From: Brassica napus
Taxonomy: Eukaryota; Streptophyta; Magnoliopsida; Brassicales; Brassicaceae
Assembly: GCF_020379485.1 (NCBI RefSeq)
Contig: NW_026014710.1
Coordinates: 124,001-188,000, forward strand
Reading direction: 5' to 3'
DNA length: 64,000 bases
A model generated the notes under the pieces. That model made no database searches, was not told the DNA's origin, and saw only the letters and a program-made list of their open reading frames with translations. Positions 20,556-30,295 of this stretch are shown piece after piece; the stretch's first letter is position 1; every line of letters begins with the position of its first letter. Made by a program: the position numbers and the translations under genes.

Positions 20556-20777
20556 TGTTAAGTTGGTGAGACAGTAACTTTAGAGTTTTACTGTGGTAAC
20601 TTTATTTTAACCACAGTAACTACTTGGGGAAGTTATCTGATGGGATGAGAAGGTAACTTAGTGAAGAGAAGAGAGGAAACTCGACCAAAGAGGATAAGAG
20701 AGGATAAGGAAGGATAAGGGAGCACTTTGACAGCCTGTATGATGCTGGAAAGGAGAGGATGCTTTTACACTAGTGCA
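20556..20777 (+). repeat. 3' LTR of A2, first piece
   Basis: Starts TGTTAAGTTGG after the polypurine tract and is interrupted by C1 at 20778. It shows the CAGTAAC / GTTACTG inverted motif typical of COP-A LTRs. It continues at 26559-26824. Confidence 0.9.
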
Positions 20778-21331
20778 TGTGATTTTAGAGAATAGGAAAG
20801 GTATTGAGAAGTTTAAGAGAGAGTTAAGAGTGTTTAAGAGAAAATGTATGAGATTATCATGATGAACTAGAGAGAGAGACTCATGGAATCGTATTTTATT
20901 AATCAAGACAGAGTTTACAATATATAGGATCAGATACAAGGGTTTTAGAGAGCCTAAGCATGTGAGGTCAAGGATAAGGTTGCTTTAATTCAAAATTGAT
21001 CCAATGGAAGCTGTCACACGTTTTTGGCATCTTGGACCAGGTTCCTTTTGCCTTTACAGCCTGTTCCAGCCTGTGTGGATAAGGCTCAGTCACTCTATCC
21101 ATCCAAACGGTCATCTCCCTTAAGGTAAATCCCTTTGGCCGTTTACTCCTTTCACGCAGTAACTCCTCTTCTTGGTCGAGTGTTGGATTGATCCGGACCG
21201 TACGGATGGTACGGCCGGTACGGCCTTGTACGGCCTGATCATTCCCAAGCTCTCCCTCTCTTTGCCTTCACACTATCTCATTCCCAACTCCTTAAGCCAT
21301 CTTCTCCCATATTGATCAACTCATTTCAACA
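20778..21331 (-). repeat. 3' LTR of C1
   Basis: Sense TGTTGAAATGAG...AAAATCACA, a canonical TG...CA LTR. GTACGG cluster at about 21198-21238; conserved box (reverse of TTGACCTCACATGCTTA) at 20955-20971; TATATA near 20930. Confidence 0.94.
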
Positions 21332-21400
21332 CTCCCCCTCAAGCTTAACTTAGTATCTTAGTTAAGCTTGGAACAACCATGAGATCTTCCTCATTAAAAA

Positions 21401-21441
21401 CCTCACCAAAGAAAACCCATTGGGACAAAACTTTGATGAGG
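21401..21441 (-). other. Conserved 3' stem-loop of C1
   Basis: CCTCACCAAAG (21401-21411) against CTTTGATGAGG (21431-21441), with one A-C apposition on this strand that reads as a U-G wobble in the element RNA. Confidence 0.73.
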
Positions 21442-21473
21442 GAAAAAGAGTGAAGAACTCATGGCTAAGGGGA

Positions 21474-24400
21474 TCAGCTCCTTGGTGTAAGATCTATGAG
21501 TCCCAATCTGATGTGAATGGACTCCATAGTCTTCTGTCTTGCAGCCTTCGTGAACACATCCGCAAGTTGATCCTCACTCCTTGTATAGCATGGCAAGATT
21601 ACTCCCAAGACAATCATCTGCCTTACCTTGTGACAATCAACTTCAATATGCTTGGTTCTCTCATGGAAGACTGAGTTGGTTGCAATGTGTATAGCAGCCT
21701 GGTTGTCGCAATGCATGGTCATTGGAGTGGATTGAATAATCTCCAAGTGCTTCAGTATCCCTTTGATCCATACAAGCTCATTAGTCAGCTTTAGCATGGC
21801 TCGGTATTCAGCTTCAGCACTTGAGCATGAGACCACCTTCTGCTTCTTACTCTTCCAAGTTACTAAGTTCCCTCCAATGAATGTGCAGTAGCCGGTTGTG
21901 GACCTTCTATCTGCTCTATCTCCTGCCCAATCAGCATCACAATATCCCACCACTTCAGTACTCTTGTTGCATCCCATCCATACTCCAAGGCTTGATGTCC
22001 CGTTCAGATACAAGAGGAGTCTCTCCACCATGCGCCAGTGATGTTCCTTTGGGACTTGCATATGCTGGCTCACTTGATTCACAGCAAAGCATATGTCTGG
22101 TCTTGTGATGGTGAGATAGATGAGCTTCCCTACCAGCTTCCTGTATAGCTTTGGATCATGAAAGGCCTTGCTATCTTCAACCTCCCCCTCACGTGGAATC
22201 TTGTATCCATCTTCAAGAGGCATCTTTGCTGTCTTATCTCCTTGTATACCTGCATCTTTCAAAAGATCAAGTGTATACTTCCTTTGGGAAATGAATAATC
22301 CTTCCTTAGATCTACACAACTCAATTCCAAGGAAGTATTTCATTTCTCCTAAGTCTTTGATTTCAAACACAGATTTCAAAAACTCCTTTGTGGCTTTTAT
22401 ACCAGCCTTATCACTACCAGTTATTATAATGTCATCAACATATACAAGTAGGCAAATGATACCTGAGGGTGTAGTGAGAGTGAAGAGAGTGTGATCCAGT
22501 TCAGACTTCTTGAACCCACGTCCGTTTAAAGTAGTACTCAATTTGTTGTACCATGCTCTAGGAGATTGCTTTAATCCATAGATGGCCTTCTTGAGTCTCA
22601 ATACATTTCCAGGTTTCACAAGATGCACTAGACCTGGTGGGGGATGCATATACACTTCATCTTCTAGCTCTCCTTGAAGAAAGGCATTCTTTACATCCAT
22701 CTGCCAAAGCTCCCACTCAAGATTCACAGCAAGGGACAATACAATCCTTATAGTATGTAGCTTGGCAACAGGAGCAAAGGTATCAATGTAGTCTTCCCCA
22801 TATGTTTGAGTGTATCCTCTAGCCACCAGTCTAGTCTTCTTTCTCTCAATAGTTCCATCAGGTAGATACTTGATAGTGAATATCCATTTGCTTGTTACTG
22901 CCTTCTTCCCCTTTGGTAATTCACTTTCAAACCAAGTGTCATTCTTTATCATAGCATTAGCTTCATCACCCACTGATTCTTTCCAATCTTCATGTAGCAT
23001 TGCTTCTTCATATGACCTTGGTACACTACTTTCATCTAAGCTTGTAATGAAAGCGCAATGTTCCTTTGGGTAACTGGCAAAGGAACACACAGCTTGAGAG
23101 GGATGCTTCACAGCTTGAGCATTGTAGTACACTCTCGTGTTTACCCAGTTGGAAGCATCCTTCTTCAACCGTGTGCTTCTCCTTAATGGAACTGGTTCCA
23201 CCTCTACCACTGTAGGCTGAACCACTTCTCCTTCTACTTCATCTGGTTCCACTTCTTGAATGGGTTCTTCCTCGTTTTGTATCACACCTTGATCATGACC
23301 ATCTGAGTCTTGATCTTCATGATCTTCAGGCTCAGCCTCATTTCCCCCCTCATGATCATGGTGTGATGATTCTTCAGCTTCATTAGCCTTTGTTGGTTGC
23401 TGATCCTGGGACATGTTGATTCCAAGTCCTTCCAGCACCAGCCTGAGACTTGTAGCTCGATCAGATGGTTGAGACAAATCTTCAAGATCTTCCCACTTTC
23501 TATCTCCATAAAAGCTCTTATCCTCCAAGAACTTAACATCTCTAGACACCAGAACTCTCCTGGCTTCTGAATCATAGCATTTGTATCCCTTTTGTGATGT
23601 TGAGTAGCCAATAAACATGGCTCTTGTGCTCTTTGCTTCTAGCTTATTCCTTAGCTCCCCGGGTACAAGTACAAAGCACACGCATCCAAAGACCCTCAAG
23701 TGATCCAGCACCGGTTTGCTTCTGTTTAGAACTTCATAAGGTGACTGATCCTCCAAGATCTTGGTTGGTATCCTATTGATCAGATAACAAGCCGAGATCA
23801 CAGCATCACTCCAGAATCTTTTAGGCACGCTTGTGTGAAACATCATAGACCTTGCCACCTCCATCAGGTGTCTATTCTTTCTCTCAGCCACACCATTCTG
23901 TTGAGGAGTGTATGGACAACTTGTCTGATGTAGGATCCCATGTTGAGCTAGATGACTCTTGAATGCATTACCAGTATATTCTCCACCATTATCAGACCTG
24001 AAAATCTTAATCTTGGCTTTATACTGGTTAGATACATAAGCTTGGAAGTTTTTAAATGCATCAAGAACCCTATCCTTTGTTCTAATGAGTGTTATCCAGG
24101 TGTATTTAGATTTTTCATCTATAAATGTGACAAAGTACTTGTAATTATCTCTAGATAAGCAGGGAGCAGTCCATACATCAGAGTGAACAAGATCAAAACA
24201 CTTATCATAGATAGTAGTAGATCTTTTAAACACAGTCTTACAATGTTTTCCCAAGATACAAGCCTCACAATCATTATTTTTAAACATGACACCTGGTAAC
24301 ATTAAGCTTAAGGCTCTAACATGTGGATGTCCTAGCCTAGAGTGCCATAATGCTCCTTTACTTAAAACAGAACTCAGCAAACAACTAGAAATGGGGTTAA

Positions 24401-25895
24401 TATCCTCAAGTACATAAAGATCCCCCTTGGTTACTCCTTGTCCAATCAACTCATTGCTCTCAATATCCTGAAATGTCACATTGTTAGGACTAAAGATAAC
24501 ATTGCATTGAAGATCATTGGTACATCTTTTAACAGATAAGAGATTAGAAGTGAATTCAGGCATGTAAAATGCCTTAGAGTTCTTATCAAATAGCTTTAAG
24601 TCTCCTACACCTTTAATAGGAATTCTGTCTCCATTTGCAATCATTACATGTCCATGAGCAGGTTCTATGTTTTTAATTAAGCTATCATCACTAATCATGT
24701 GATGAGATGCACCAGAGTCAACAATCAATGGTTTTATTCCCCTAGCTAGGTGAGTTCTAGGTGATTCATTTCTCAGTTTCAATTCCTCAATGATATCTAT
24801 CAACCTATTCTCAGTCCTAGGCATCATATGAGCAGTGTAAGAGTAACCAAGAGTATTTCCGAATGTACCAGACTCCTTAAGAGCTTTGATGAGAGCATCA
24901 ATGTCAGATTTGCGAATCACTTCATGCTCCAAACTCTTTGTGGCCGTGTAGTGAGTTGCCATTGCCTTTCCTGCGCTTTCACCCACTTGTGCACTTGAGC
25001 CTGCTCCTGATGGACCGGCTTCACTTGCTTCAGTAGACAGGTTAGCTCTGGCTTCTCGGTCTTTGTTGAACTTGGCCGGTTTGAGATGGGGATGAAGGAT
25101 CCAGCACTGGCTCCTCTTGTGTCCCAACCTCTTGCAGTGATCACAATTGCCTCCAAACCTCCTCTCATCACCATACTTCCTCTCATCAGTCTTGTATGCT
25201 GCACGGTTGGCTTGTGCTCCTTCCTCAGCCTTGTTGGCTAGAGCTAAGTCTCCCTTGCTTCCGAAGAGTCCAAGTGACCCTTCCTCCTTTTGGAGTTGCG
25301 CACACACTTCCTCCATAGATGGTAGATTTGGCATCCTCAACATGTGCTTGATCACATCATTGAATGGAGGATCCAACGTCAACAGCAATCCAAACACCTG
25401 ATCCTGCTCCCTCCTCTCCGTGAGTAGCTCTTGATCATTAGTGCTTGGCCTCAACGATTCAAGCTCAGACCACAACGATCTATACTTGCCCAAATGCTTG
25501 GTGAACTCCTCTCCATCTTGTACCAGCGTGTTGATAGCTTTCTTGATCTCATACACACGGCTCAGATTGGTAATGTTCCCAAAAGTCTTTTGGAGTACCT
25601 CCCACAGGTGTTTTGGAGTCTCGCAGTAGCTGTAGGCTTCCAAGAGATGTTCTTCAAGTGATCCTTGCAGCACAGATAGCACCATCAAGTCATCTTGAAT
25701 CCACTTCTTTCCATCAGCAACCGCGAGCTCTCTTCCACCTTCTTCCTCACTGGCCACAGGTGCTGGAGCTCCATCTGTGATGTGATCCCATAACCCTAGC
25801 CTCCCAATGGCTGTCTTCACAAGCCTAGACCACAACAGGTAGTTTCCCCCACCCTTGAGTGAAATCGGAACCGTAATGATCTTGTTTCCTCCCAT
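21474..25895 (-). CDS. Ty1/copia gag-pol polyprotein (1,473 aa), COP-C
   Basis: Single ORF from ATG 25895 (M-G-G-N-K-I). The gag has a CCHC knuckle CDHCKRLGHKRSQC near residues 251-264. Protease DSG is at about 393. Integrase has an H-x3-H...C-x2-C head and a DD35E core (H-S-D-V-W, R-S-D-N-G-G, V-A-E-R). An acidic linker follows, then RT with YVDD at 1152-1155 and RNase H with Y-C-D-A-D-W. It ends LTPRS. The gag is clearly diverged from COP-B/D/E, while RT-RNase H is strongly conserved. No disruption is seen. Its ATG lies about 90 bp downstream of the PBS, a shorter leader than in D1. Confidence 0.97.
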   Translation of the reverse strand: MGGNKIITVPISLKGGGNYLLWSRLVKTAIGRLGLWDHITDGAPAPVASEEEGGRELAVADGKKWIQDDLMVLSVLQGSLEEHLLEAYSYCETPKHLWEVLQKTFGNITNLSRVYEIKKAINTLVQDGEEFTKHLGKYRSLWSELESLRPSTNDQELLTERREQDQVFGLLLTLDPPFNDVIKHMLRMPNLPSMEEVCAQLQKEEGSLGLFGSKGDLALANKAEEGAQANRAAYKTDERKYGDERRFGGNCDHCKRLGHKRSQCWILHPHLKPAKFNKDREARANLSTEASEAGPSGAGSSAQVGESAGKAMATHYTATKSLEHEVIRKSDIDALIKALKESGTFGNTLGYSYTAHMMPRTENRLIDIIEELKLRNESPRTHLARGIKPLIVDSGASHHMISDDSLIKNIEPAHGHVMIANGDRIPIKGVGDLKLFDKNSKAFYMPEFTSNLLSVKRCTNDLQCNVIFSPNNVTFQDIESNELIGQGVTKGDLYVLEDINPISSCLLSSVLSKGALWHSRLGHPHVRALSLMLPGVMFKNNDCEACILGKHCKTVFKRSTTIYDKCFDLVHSDVWTAPCLSRDNYKYFVTFIDEKSKYTWITLIRTKDRVLDAFKNFQAYVSNQYKAKIKIFRSDNGGEYTGNAFKSHLAQHGILHQTSCPYTPQQNGVAERKNRHLMEVARSMMFHTSVPKRFWSDAVISACYLINRIPTKILEDQSPYEVLNRSKPVLDHLRVFGCVCFVLVPGELRNKLEAKSTRAMFIGYSTSQKGYKCYDSEARRVLVSRDVKFLEDKSFYGDRKWEDLEDLSQPSDRATSLRLVLEGLGINMSQDQQPTKANEAEESSHHDHEGGNEAEPEDHEDQDSDGHDQGVIQNEEEPIQEVEPDEVEGEVVQPTVVEVEPVPLRRSTRLKKDASNWVNTRVYYNAQAVKHPSQAVCSFASYPKEHCAFITSLDESSVPRSYEEAMLHEDWKESVGDEANAMIKNDTWFESELPKGKKAVTSKWIFTIKYLPDGTIERKKTRLVARGYTQTYGEDYIDTFAPVAKLHTIRIVLSLAVNLEWELWQMDVKNAFLQGELEDEVYMHPPPGLVHLVKPGNVLRLKKAIYGLKQSPRAWYNKLSTTLNGRGFKKSELDHTLFTLTTPSGIICLLVYVDDIIITGSDKAGIKATKEFLKSVFEIKDLGEMKYFLGIELCRSKEGLFISQRKYTLDLLKDAGIQGDKTAKMPLEDGYKIPREGEVEDSKAFHDPKLYRKLVGKLIYLTITRPDICFAVNQVSQHMQVPKEHHWRMVERLLLYLNGTSSLGVWMGCNKSTEVVGYCDADWAGDRADRRSTTGYCTFIGGNLVTWKSKKQKVVSCSSAEAEYRAMLKLTNELVWIKGILKHLEIIQSTPMTMHCDNQAAIHIATNSVFHERTKHIEVDCHKVRQMIVLGVILPCYTRSEDQLADVFTKAARQKTMESIHIRLGLIDLTPRS

Positions 25896-25999
25896 CTTGA
25901 TTTGCTTGAACTTTGTTTAGAATCTCACAAGAAATAACTTTTATCTGAAGCTGAAGAACAAGAAATCTCAATACCACAGCCAACCTGGCTCTGATACCA

Positions 26000-26553
26000 T
26001 GTGATTTTAGAGAATAGGAAAGGTATTGAGAAGTTTAAGAGAGAGTTAAGAGTGTTTAAGAGAAAATGTATGAGATTATCATGATGAACTAGAGAGAGAG
26101 ACTCATGGAATCGTATTTTATTAATCAAGACAGAGTTTACAATATATAGGATCAGATACAAGGGTTTTAGAGAGCCTAAGCATGTGAGGTCAAGGATAAG
26201 GTTGCTTTAATTCAAAATTGATCCAATGGAAGCTGTCACACGTTTTTGGCATCTTGGACCAGGTTCCTTTTGCCTTTACAGCCTGTTCCAGCCTGTGTGG
26301 ATAAGGCTCAGTCACTCTATCCATCCAAACGGTCATCTCCCTTAAGGTAAATCCCTTTGGCCGTTTACTCCTTTCACGCAGTAACTCCTCTTCTTGGTCG
26401 AGTGTTGGATTGATCCGGACCGTACGGATGGTACGGCCGGTACGGCCTTGTACGGCCTGATCATTCCCAAGCTCTCCCTCTCTTTGCCTTCACACTATCT
26501 CATTCCCAACTCCTTAAGCCATCTTCTCCCATATTGATCAACTCATTTCAACA
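26000..26553 (-). repeat. 5' LTR of C1
   Basis: 554 bp, seemingly identical to the 3' LTR. The PBS lies immediately beside it (25984-25999). GTACGG cluster at about 26420-26459, conserved box at 26177-26193. Confidence 0.94.
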
Positions 26554-26558
26554 GTGCA

Positions 26559-26824
26559 AGCATGTGAGAAAGCACAGCCAAGCATTTCAAAAGGAGTTCC
26601 AGCCTGTCCATTGACTACACATGCTTATGGATTTCGAAATTCACTTAATCAGCCTTATCTCTTCATATATATCTTGTATCTGATACATTAAATCAATTAA
26701 TGGAGTTTTGAGCCTCTCTCTCTCTATTCTCTCTCTATTCTCTAAAATCTCTTAATCTCTTTGGTACTTTTATCTGATTATCTCTGATTATTTGAATCAT
26801 ACTCTTAAAACACAAAAGTGTTTA
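26559..26824 (+). repeat. 3' LTR of A2, second piece
   Basis: Resumes the COP-A LTR after the GTGCA duplication and ends AAAGTGTTTA at 26824, where minus-strand D2 pol begins. It matches the corresponding part of the A1 LTR. Confidence 0.9.
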
Positions 26825-27392
26825 TTGATCAATCTCCAAATGCTTCAAGATGCCTTTGATCCATACCAACTCGTTGGTAAGCTTCAGCATAGCTCTATAC
26901 TCAGCTTCTGCGCTTGAGTAAGAGACCACCTTCTGCTTCTTACTCTTCCATGTCACCAAGTTGCCTCCAATGAATGTGCAATAGCCTGTGGTTGATCTCC
27001 TGTCTGTTCTATCACCAGCCCAATCTGCATCACAGTATCCCACCACTTCAGAGCTTCCATTGCAACCCATCCATACTCCTTGATCAGGTGAGCCATTGAG
27101 ATACATCAAGATCCTCTCCACCATGCGCCAATGATGCTCCTTAGGAACTTGCATGTGTTGACTCACCTGATTCACAGCAAAACAAATGTCAGGTCTAGTT
27201 ATGGTAAGATAAATCAATTTGCCAACTAGTTTTCTATAGAGTTTAGGATCCTGATAAGGTTTGCTGTCTTCAATCTCCCCCTCTCGTGGGACTTTGTAGC
27301 CATCCTCCATAGGCATCCTTGCAGTCTTGCCTCCATAAGCACCTGCACCTTTCAAAAGATCAAGTGTATACTTCCTTTGGGACATGAATAAA
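26825..27392 (-). pseudogene. COP-D RT-RNase H fragment of D2
   Basis: Open frame from M-S-Q-R-K-Y-T-L-D (the continuation of RT after the PAL insertion) to L-E-I-D-Q near 26825. It contains the end of RT and most of RNase H (Y-C-D-A-D-W). The last RNase H residues are removed by A2. One visible change, S-C-S-S to S-Y-S-S, falls in the conserved RNase H region. Confidence 0.9.
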
Positions 27393-27402
27393 TGGTGTGA
27401 TC

Positions 27403-27893
27403 TTGAGTATCTGCAGCAAAAATAGAGGTGAAACAGGAGGTAACACGCCCTTGATCAGGTCCATAACTGATCAGAACCAGCTGAGATCAACAAAACAGAA
27501 ACTTGCTGTGGTTAAAAAGATGCCAAAGCTTGAGAATGAGTATGGGGACCAAACCACACGACCACCTGACCAGAAGGATGTTAAACTGAGAGTACATGGT
27601 CTCATGTTCATGAGAAGGACGTGGGTACGATCATCCTGGAGAGAAGCATTCAACAGCAAACTCAACAAAGTGGAGAAATCATCTGCCTTAGAAGTCATAT
27701 GCAGTGAGGAAAGTTCCAAGATGTTGCTGAGACATGAAGAAGGACTGCAGAGCTTTGTGTTTCATCTTGGAGAGACTAGAGAGGTGATGATATATCTCAT
27801 GGCCAGGTCAGGAACTTTGGAGTTAAATTATCAAGGTTCTATCATCCTACAGAGCTTGGATTTGAGGACAAATCCTTTTAAAGGAGGAGGGGA
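27403..27893 (+). other. 3' internal region and polypurine tract of the PAL parent element
   Basis: No recognisable enzyme domain. The end is gypsy-like: [13 protein letters not shown] in PAL against [13 protein letters not shown] in GYP. The purine tract AAAGGAGGAGGGGA ends at 27893. The open frame 27397-28287 crosses this piece and the LTR and is probably not a real gene. Confidence 0.6.
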
Positions 27894-28884
27894 TGGTGTG
27901 ATCCTGATCAGGATTGGAATCAATGGATTGAAGCCAATGTATGGGTCAGCTATACCACTGATCATGGTGCAGTTTAATGGACAGTATCATACTCTTATTG
28001 GCATGATCTATGACGTTCTGGATAGAGAGAAGAGAAGAACTGTTGGTACTGCCTTGAAACGACTTGAACAAAGAGGATTCAACCAACTGAGCTTAACAGG
28101 AGCTATGGAGACCATTCACCTCGTCCAAATATGTATGGAGAACAAGGAAAACATGTCAGGAAGTTTCTGGGTTGGGCTATATTTGGATCTAGGCGAAATA
28201 AGGCTTTTTCGGTCCAAAAAGAGAGTTGCAGCCAGAATCTTGATCCACTTGCTTTCTAGCTGGCCTAACAGGACGTGGAGGATCTAAAGCTCATTAAGAG
28301 ACACTCCAAATCAAGTTCAAGTCGTGGCCCATCATAAACCAAAGAAGAACCAGCTTGTTGGTTTGATTTAATTGCAATGTAATGGGTTTAGGTTATTGGG
28401 CTTTCATTTAATTTAAACCAAAGACAATTAGGATTTTAAAATAACCCAATTTCAATTGGATTAGGATTAGAATTAGAATTAAACCATCCTGGTTTACTCC
28501 TAGGGTTAGAGTCTGCGATTTCTTTAAGAAACAAGGGGACGCCGCTTTTGTTTTTCAATTTTTGAATCTAAGAATTTTCCAGCAGCTTTGCTTGCTTTAT
28601 CTCTTGCTTTCTCTGTTCAGCTTAAGGAACATTGATCTCACTTAAAGGAAGGAATTCTTTGTGAATCTCATCTTAGACAATACAAGGTGATCTTGTGTCT
28701 TTGAGTAGCAAAACAGCTTCTGAGCAATCCATAGCTCTTTAGCAAAGTCCATCATCATCATCTATCATCTACCCACACGCCTTGATACAGATCGAGTCTT
28801 TGATTCTCTGTTTGCAAGGATTATCAAAGCATTTACCCACCTACAAGAGATCCAGGGAGTTACAGTCCTATCCAGGCTACACCA
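27894..28884 (+). repeat. LTR in the left arm of PAL (991 bp)
   Basis: Starts TGGTGTGATCC after the purine tract and ends GGCTACACCA. Two bases later comes a PBS TGGTATCAGAGCC (28887-28899). It is similar to the GYP LTR, including AGAATT repeats near 28461, but diverged. Confidence 0.82.
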
Positions 28885-28886
28885 AG

Positions 28887-29061
28887 TGGTATCAGAGCCT
28901 CTTGAAGGTTTAGGGTTTGATTATCTTAACCAAGGACCACGTGTTTCATCATATATCCAGCAATCTTCTATGTATTCTTATAGAAAACATGATGAGAAGG
29001 CTGAACAACCAGCAACAAGGAAGCTGTTGCAAGGAAAAAGAAAAGAGATCAAAATTCCACT
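28887..29061 (+). pseudogene. PBS and gag start in the left arm of PAL
   Basis: PBS followed by an open reading stretch with K-I-P-L-F-Y-G-E-F-D-P-D, which resembles the GYP gag start [12 protein letters not shown]. Only about 60 codons survive before the palindrome centre. Confidence 0.7.
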
Positions 29062-29122
29062 GTTCTATGGAGAGTTTGATCCAGACACATATGTGTCTTT
29101 GATTGATATGTGTAGCCTGGAG

Positions 29123-29297
29123 AGTGGAATTTTGATCTCTTTTCTTTTTCCTTGCAACAGCTTCCTTGTTGCTGGTTGTTCAGCCTTCTCATCATGTTTT
29201 CTATAAGAATACATAGAAGATTGCTGGATATATGATGAAACACGTGGTCCTTGGTTAAGATAATCAAACCCTAAACCTTCAAGAGGCTCTGATACCA
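29123..29297 (-). pseudogene. PBS and gag start in the right arm of PAL
   Basis: Mirror image of 28887-29061. After K-I-P-L the reading leaves gag (S-R-L-H-I-S...), so the two arms do not meet symmetrically: the 61-bp spacer continues gag from the left arm only. Confidence 0.7.
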
Positions 29298-29299
29298 CT

Positions 29300-30290
29300 T
29301 GGTGTAGCCTGGATAGGACTGTAACTCCCTGGATCTCTTGTAGGTGGGTAAATGCTTTGATAATCCTTGCAAACAGAGAATCAAAGACTCGATCTGTATC
29401 AAGGCGTGTGGGTAGATGATAGATGATGATGATGGACTTTGCTAAAGAGCTATGGATTGCTCAGAAGCTGTTTTGCTACTCAAAGACACAAGATCACCTT
29501 GTATTGTCTAAGATGAGATTCACAAAGAATTCCTTCCTTTAAGTGAGATCAATGTTCCTTAAGCTGAACAGAGAAAGCAAGAGATAAAGCAAGCAAAGCT
29601 GCTGGAAAATTCTTAGATTCAAAAATTGAAAAACAAAAGCGGCGTCCCCTTGTTTCTTAAAGAAATCGCAGACTCTAACCCTAGGAGTAAACCAGGATGG
29701 TTTAATTCTAATTCTAATCCTAATCCAATTGAAATTGGGTTATTTTAAAATCCTAATTGTCTTTGGTTTAAATTAAATGAAAGCCCAATAACCTAAACCC
29801 ATTACATTGCAATTAAATCAAACCAACAAGCTGGTTCTTCTTTGGTTTATGATGGGCCACGACTTGAACTTGATTTGGAGTGTCTCTTAATGAGCTTTAG
29901 ATCCTCCACGTCCTGTTAGGCCAGCTAGAAAGCAAGTGGATCAAGATTCTGGCTGCAACTCTCTTTTTGGACCGAAAAAGCCTTATTTCGCCTAGATCCA
30001 AATATAGCCCAACCCAGAAACTTCCTGACATGTTTTCCTTGTTCTCCATACATATTTGGACGAGGTGAATGGTCTCCATTGCTCCTGTTAAGCTCAGTTG
30101 GTTGAATCCTCTTTGTTCAAGTCGTTTCAAGGCAGTACCAACAGTTCTTCTCTTCTCTCTATCCAGAACGTCATAGATCATGCCAATAAGAGTATGACAC
30201 TGTCCATTAAACTGCACCATGATCAGTGGTATAGCTGACCCATACATTGGCTTCAATCCATTGATTCCAATCCTGATCAGGATCACACCA
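29300..30290 (-). repeat. LTR in the right arm of PAL (991 bp)
   Basis: Reverse complement of 27894-28884. Its outer U3 end forms the right terminus of the insertion, directly followed by the ATAAA duplication. Two mismatches to the left arm were seen, at about 27984/30200 and 28106/30078. Confidence 0.82.
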
Positions 30291-30295
30291 ATAAA

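Larger units (their letters stand above)
19415..20777 (+). mobile_element. COP-A copy A2, 3' part
   Basis: Copia fragment starting inside RT at G-P-S-G. Its left side is broken by B1 and the rest is outside the window. The 3' LTR (20556-20777 + 26559-26824, 488 bp) is interrupted by C1 with TSD GTGCA. The element ends at 26824 inside D2, next to TTGAT. Polypurine tract at 20541-20555. Confidence 0.9.
20778..26553 (-). mobile_element. COP-C copy C1, complete Ty1/copia retrotransposon
   Basis: Full-length 5,776-bp minus-strand element in the 3' LTR of A2. The LTRs are 20778-21331 and 26000-26553, 554 bp each, with no difference seen by eye. TSD GTGCA is at 20773-20777 and 26554-26558. It has the PBS (complement of 25984-25999), one intact ORF (25895-21474), the stem-loop (21401-21441) and the polypurine tract (21332-21346). 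It is potentially autonomous. Confidence 0.96.
27393..30290. mobile_element. PAL: palindromic gypsy-derived insertion
   Basis: A 2,898-bp insertion in the D2 RT gene with target duplication ATAAA (27388-27392 and 30291-30295). Both ends carry TGGTGTGATC in inverted orientation, matching the 5' (U3) end of its own LTR. Positions 27894-29061 and 29123-30290 form an inverted repeat of 1,168 bp per arm, with at least two mismatches seen and a 61-bp spacer. Each arm holds one 991-bp LTR, a PBS and the start of a gypsy-like gag. The left 0.5 kb (27393-27893) is the 3' internal region and polypurine tract. No pol is present. It is related to, but distinct from, GYP. Confidence 0.88.

Noticed and set aside
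27397..28287. 296-codon ORF that could be taken as a novel gene
   Set aside because: It crosses the 3' internal region, polypurine tract and LTR of the PAL parent. Its second half is repeated antisense in the other arm (29897-30286). No domain is recognised, and the only similarity is to the gypsy tail before the purine tract.
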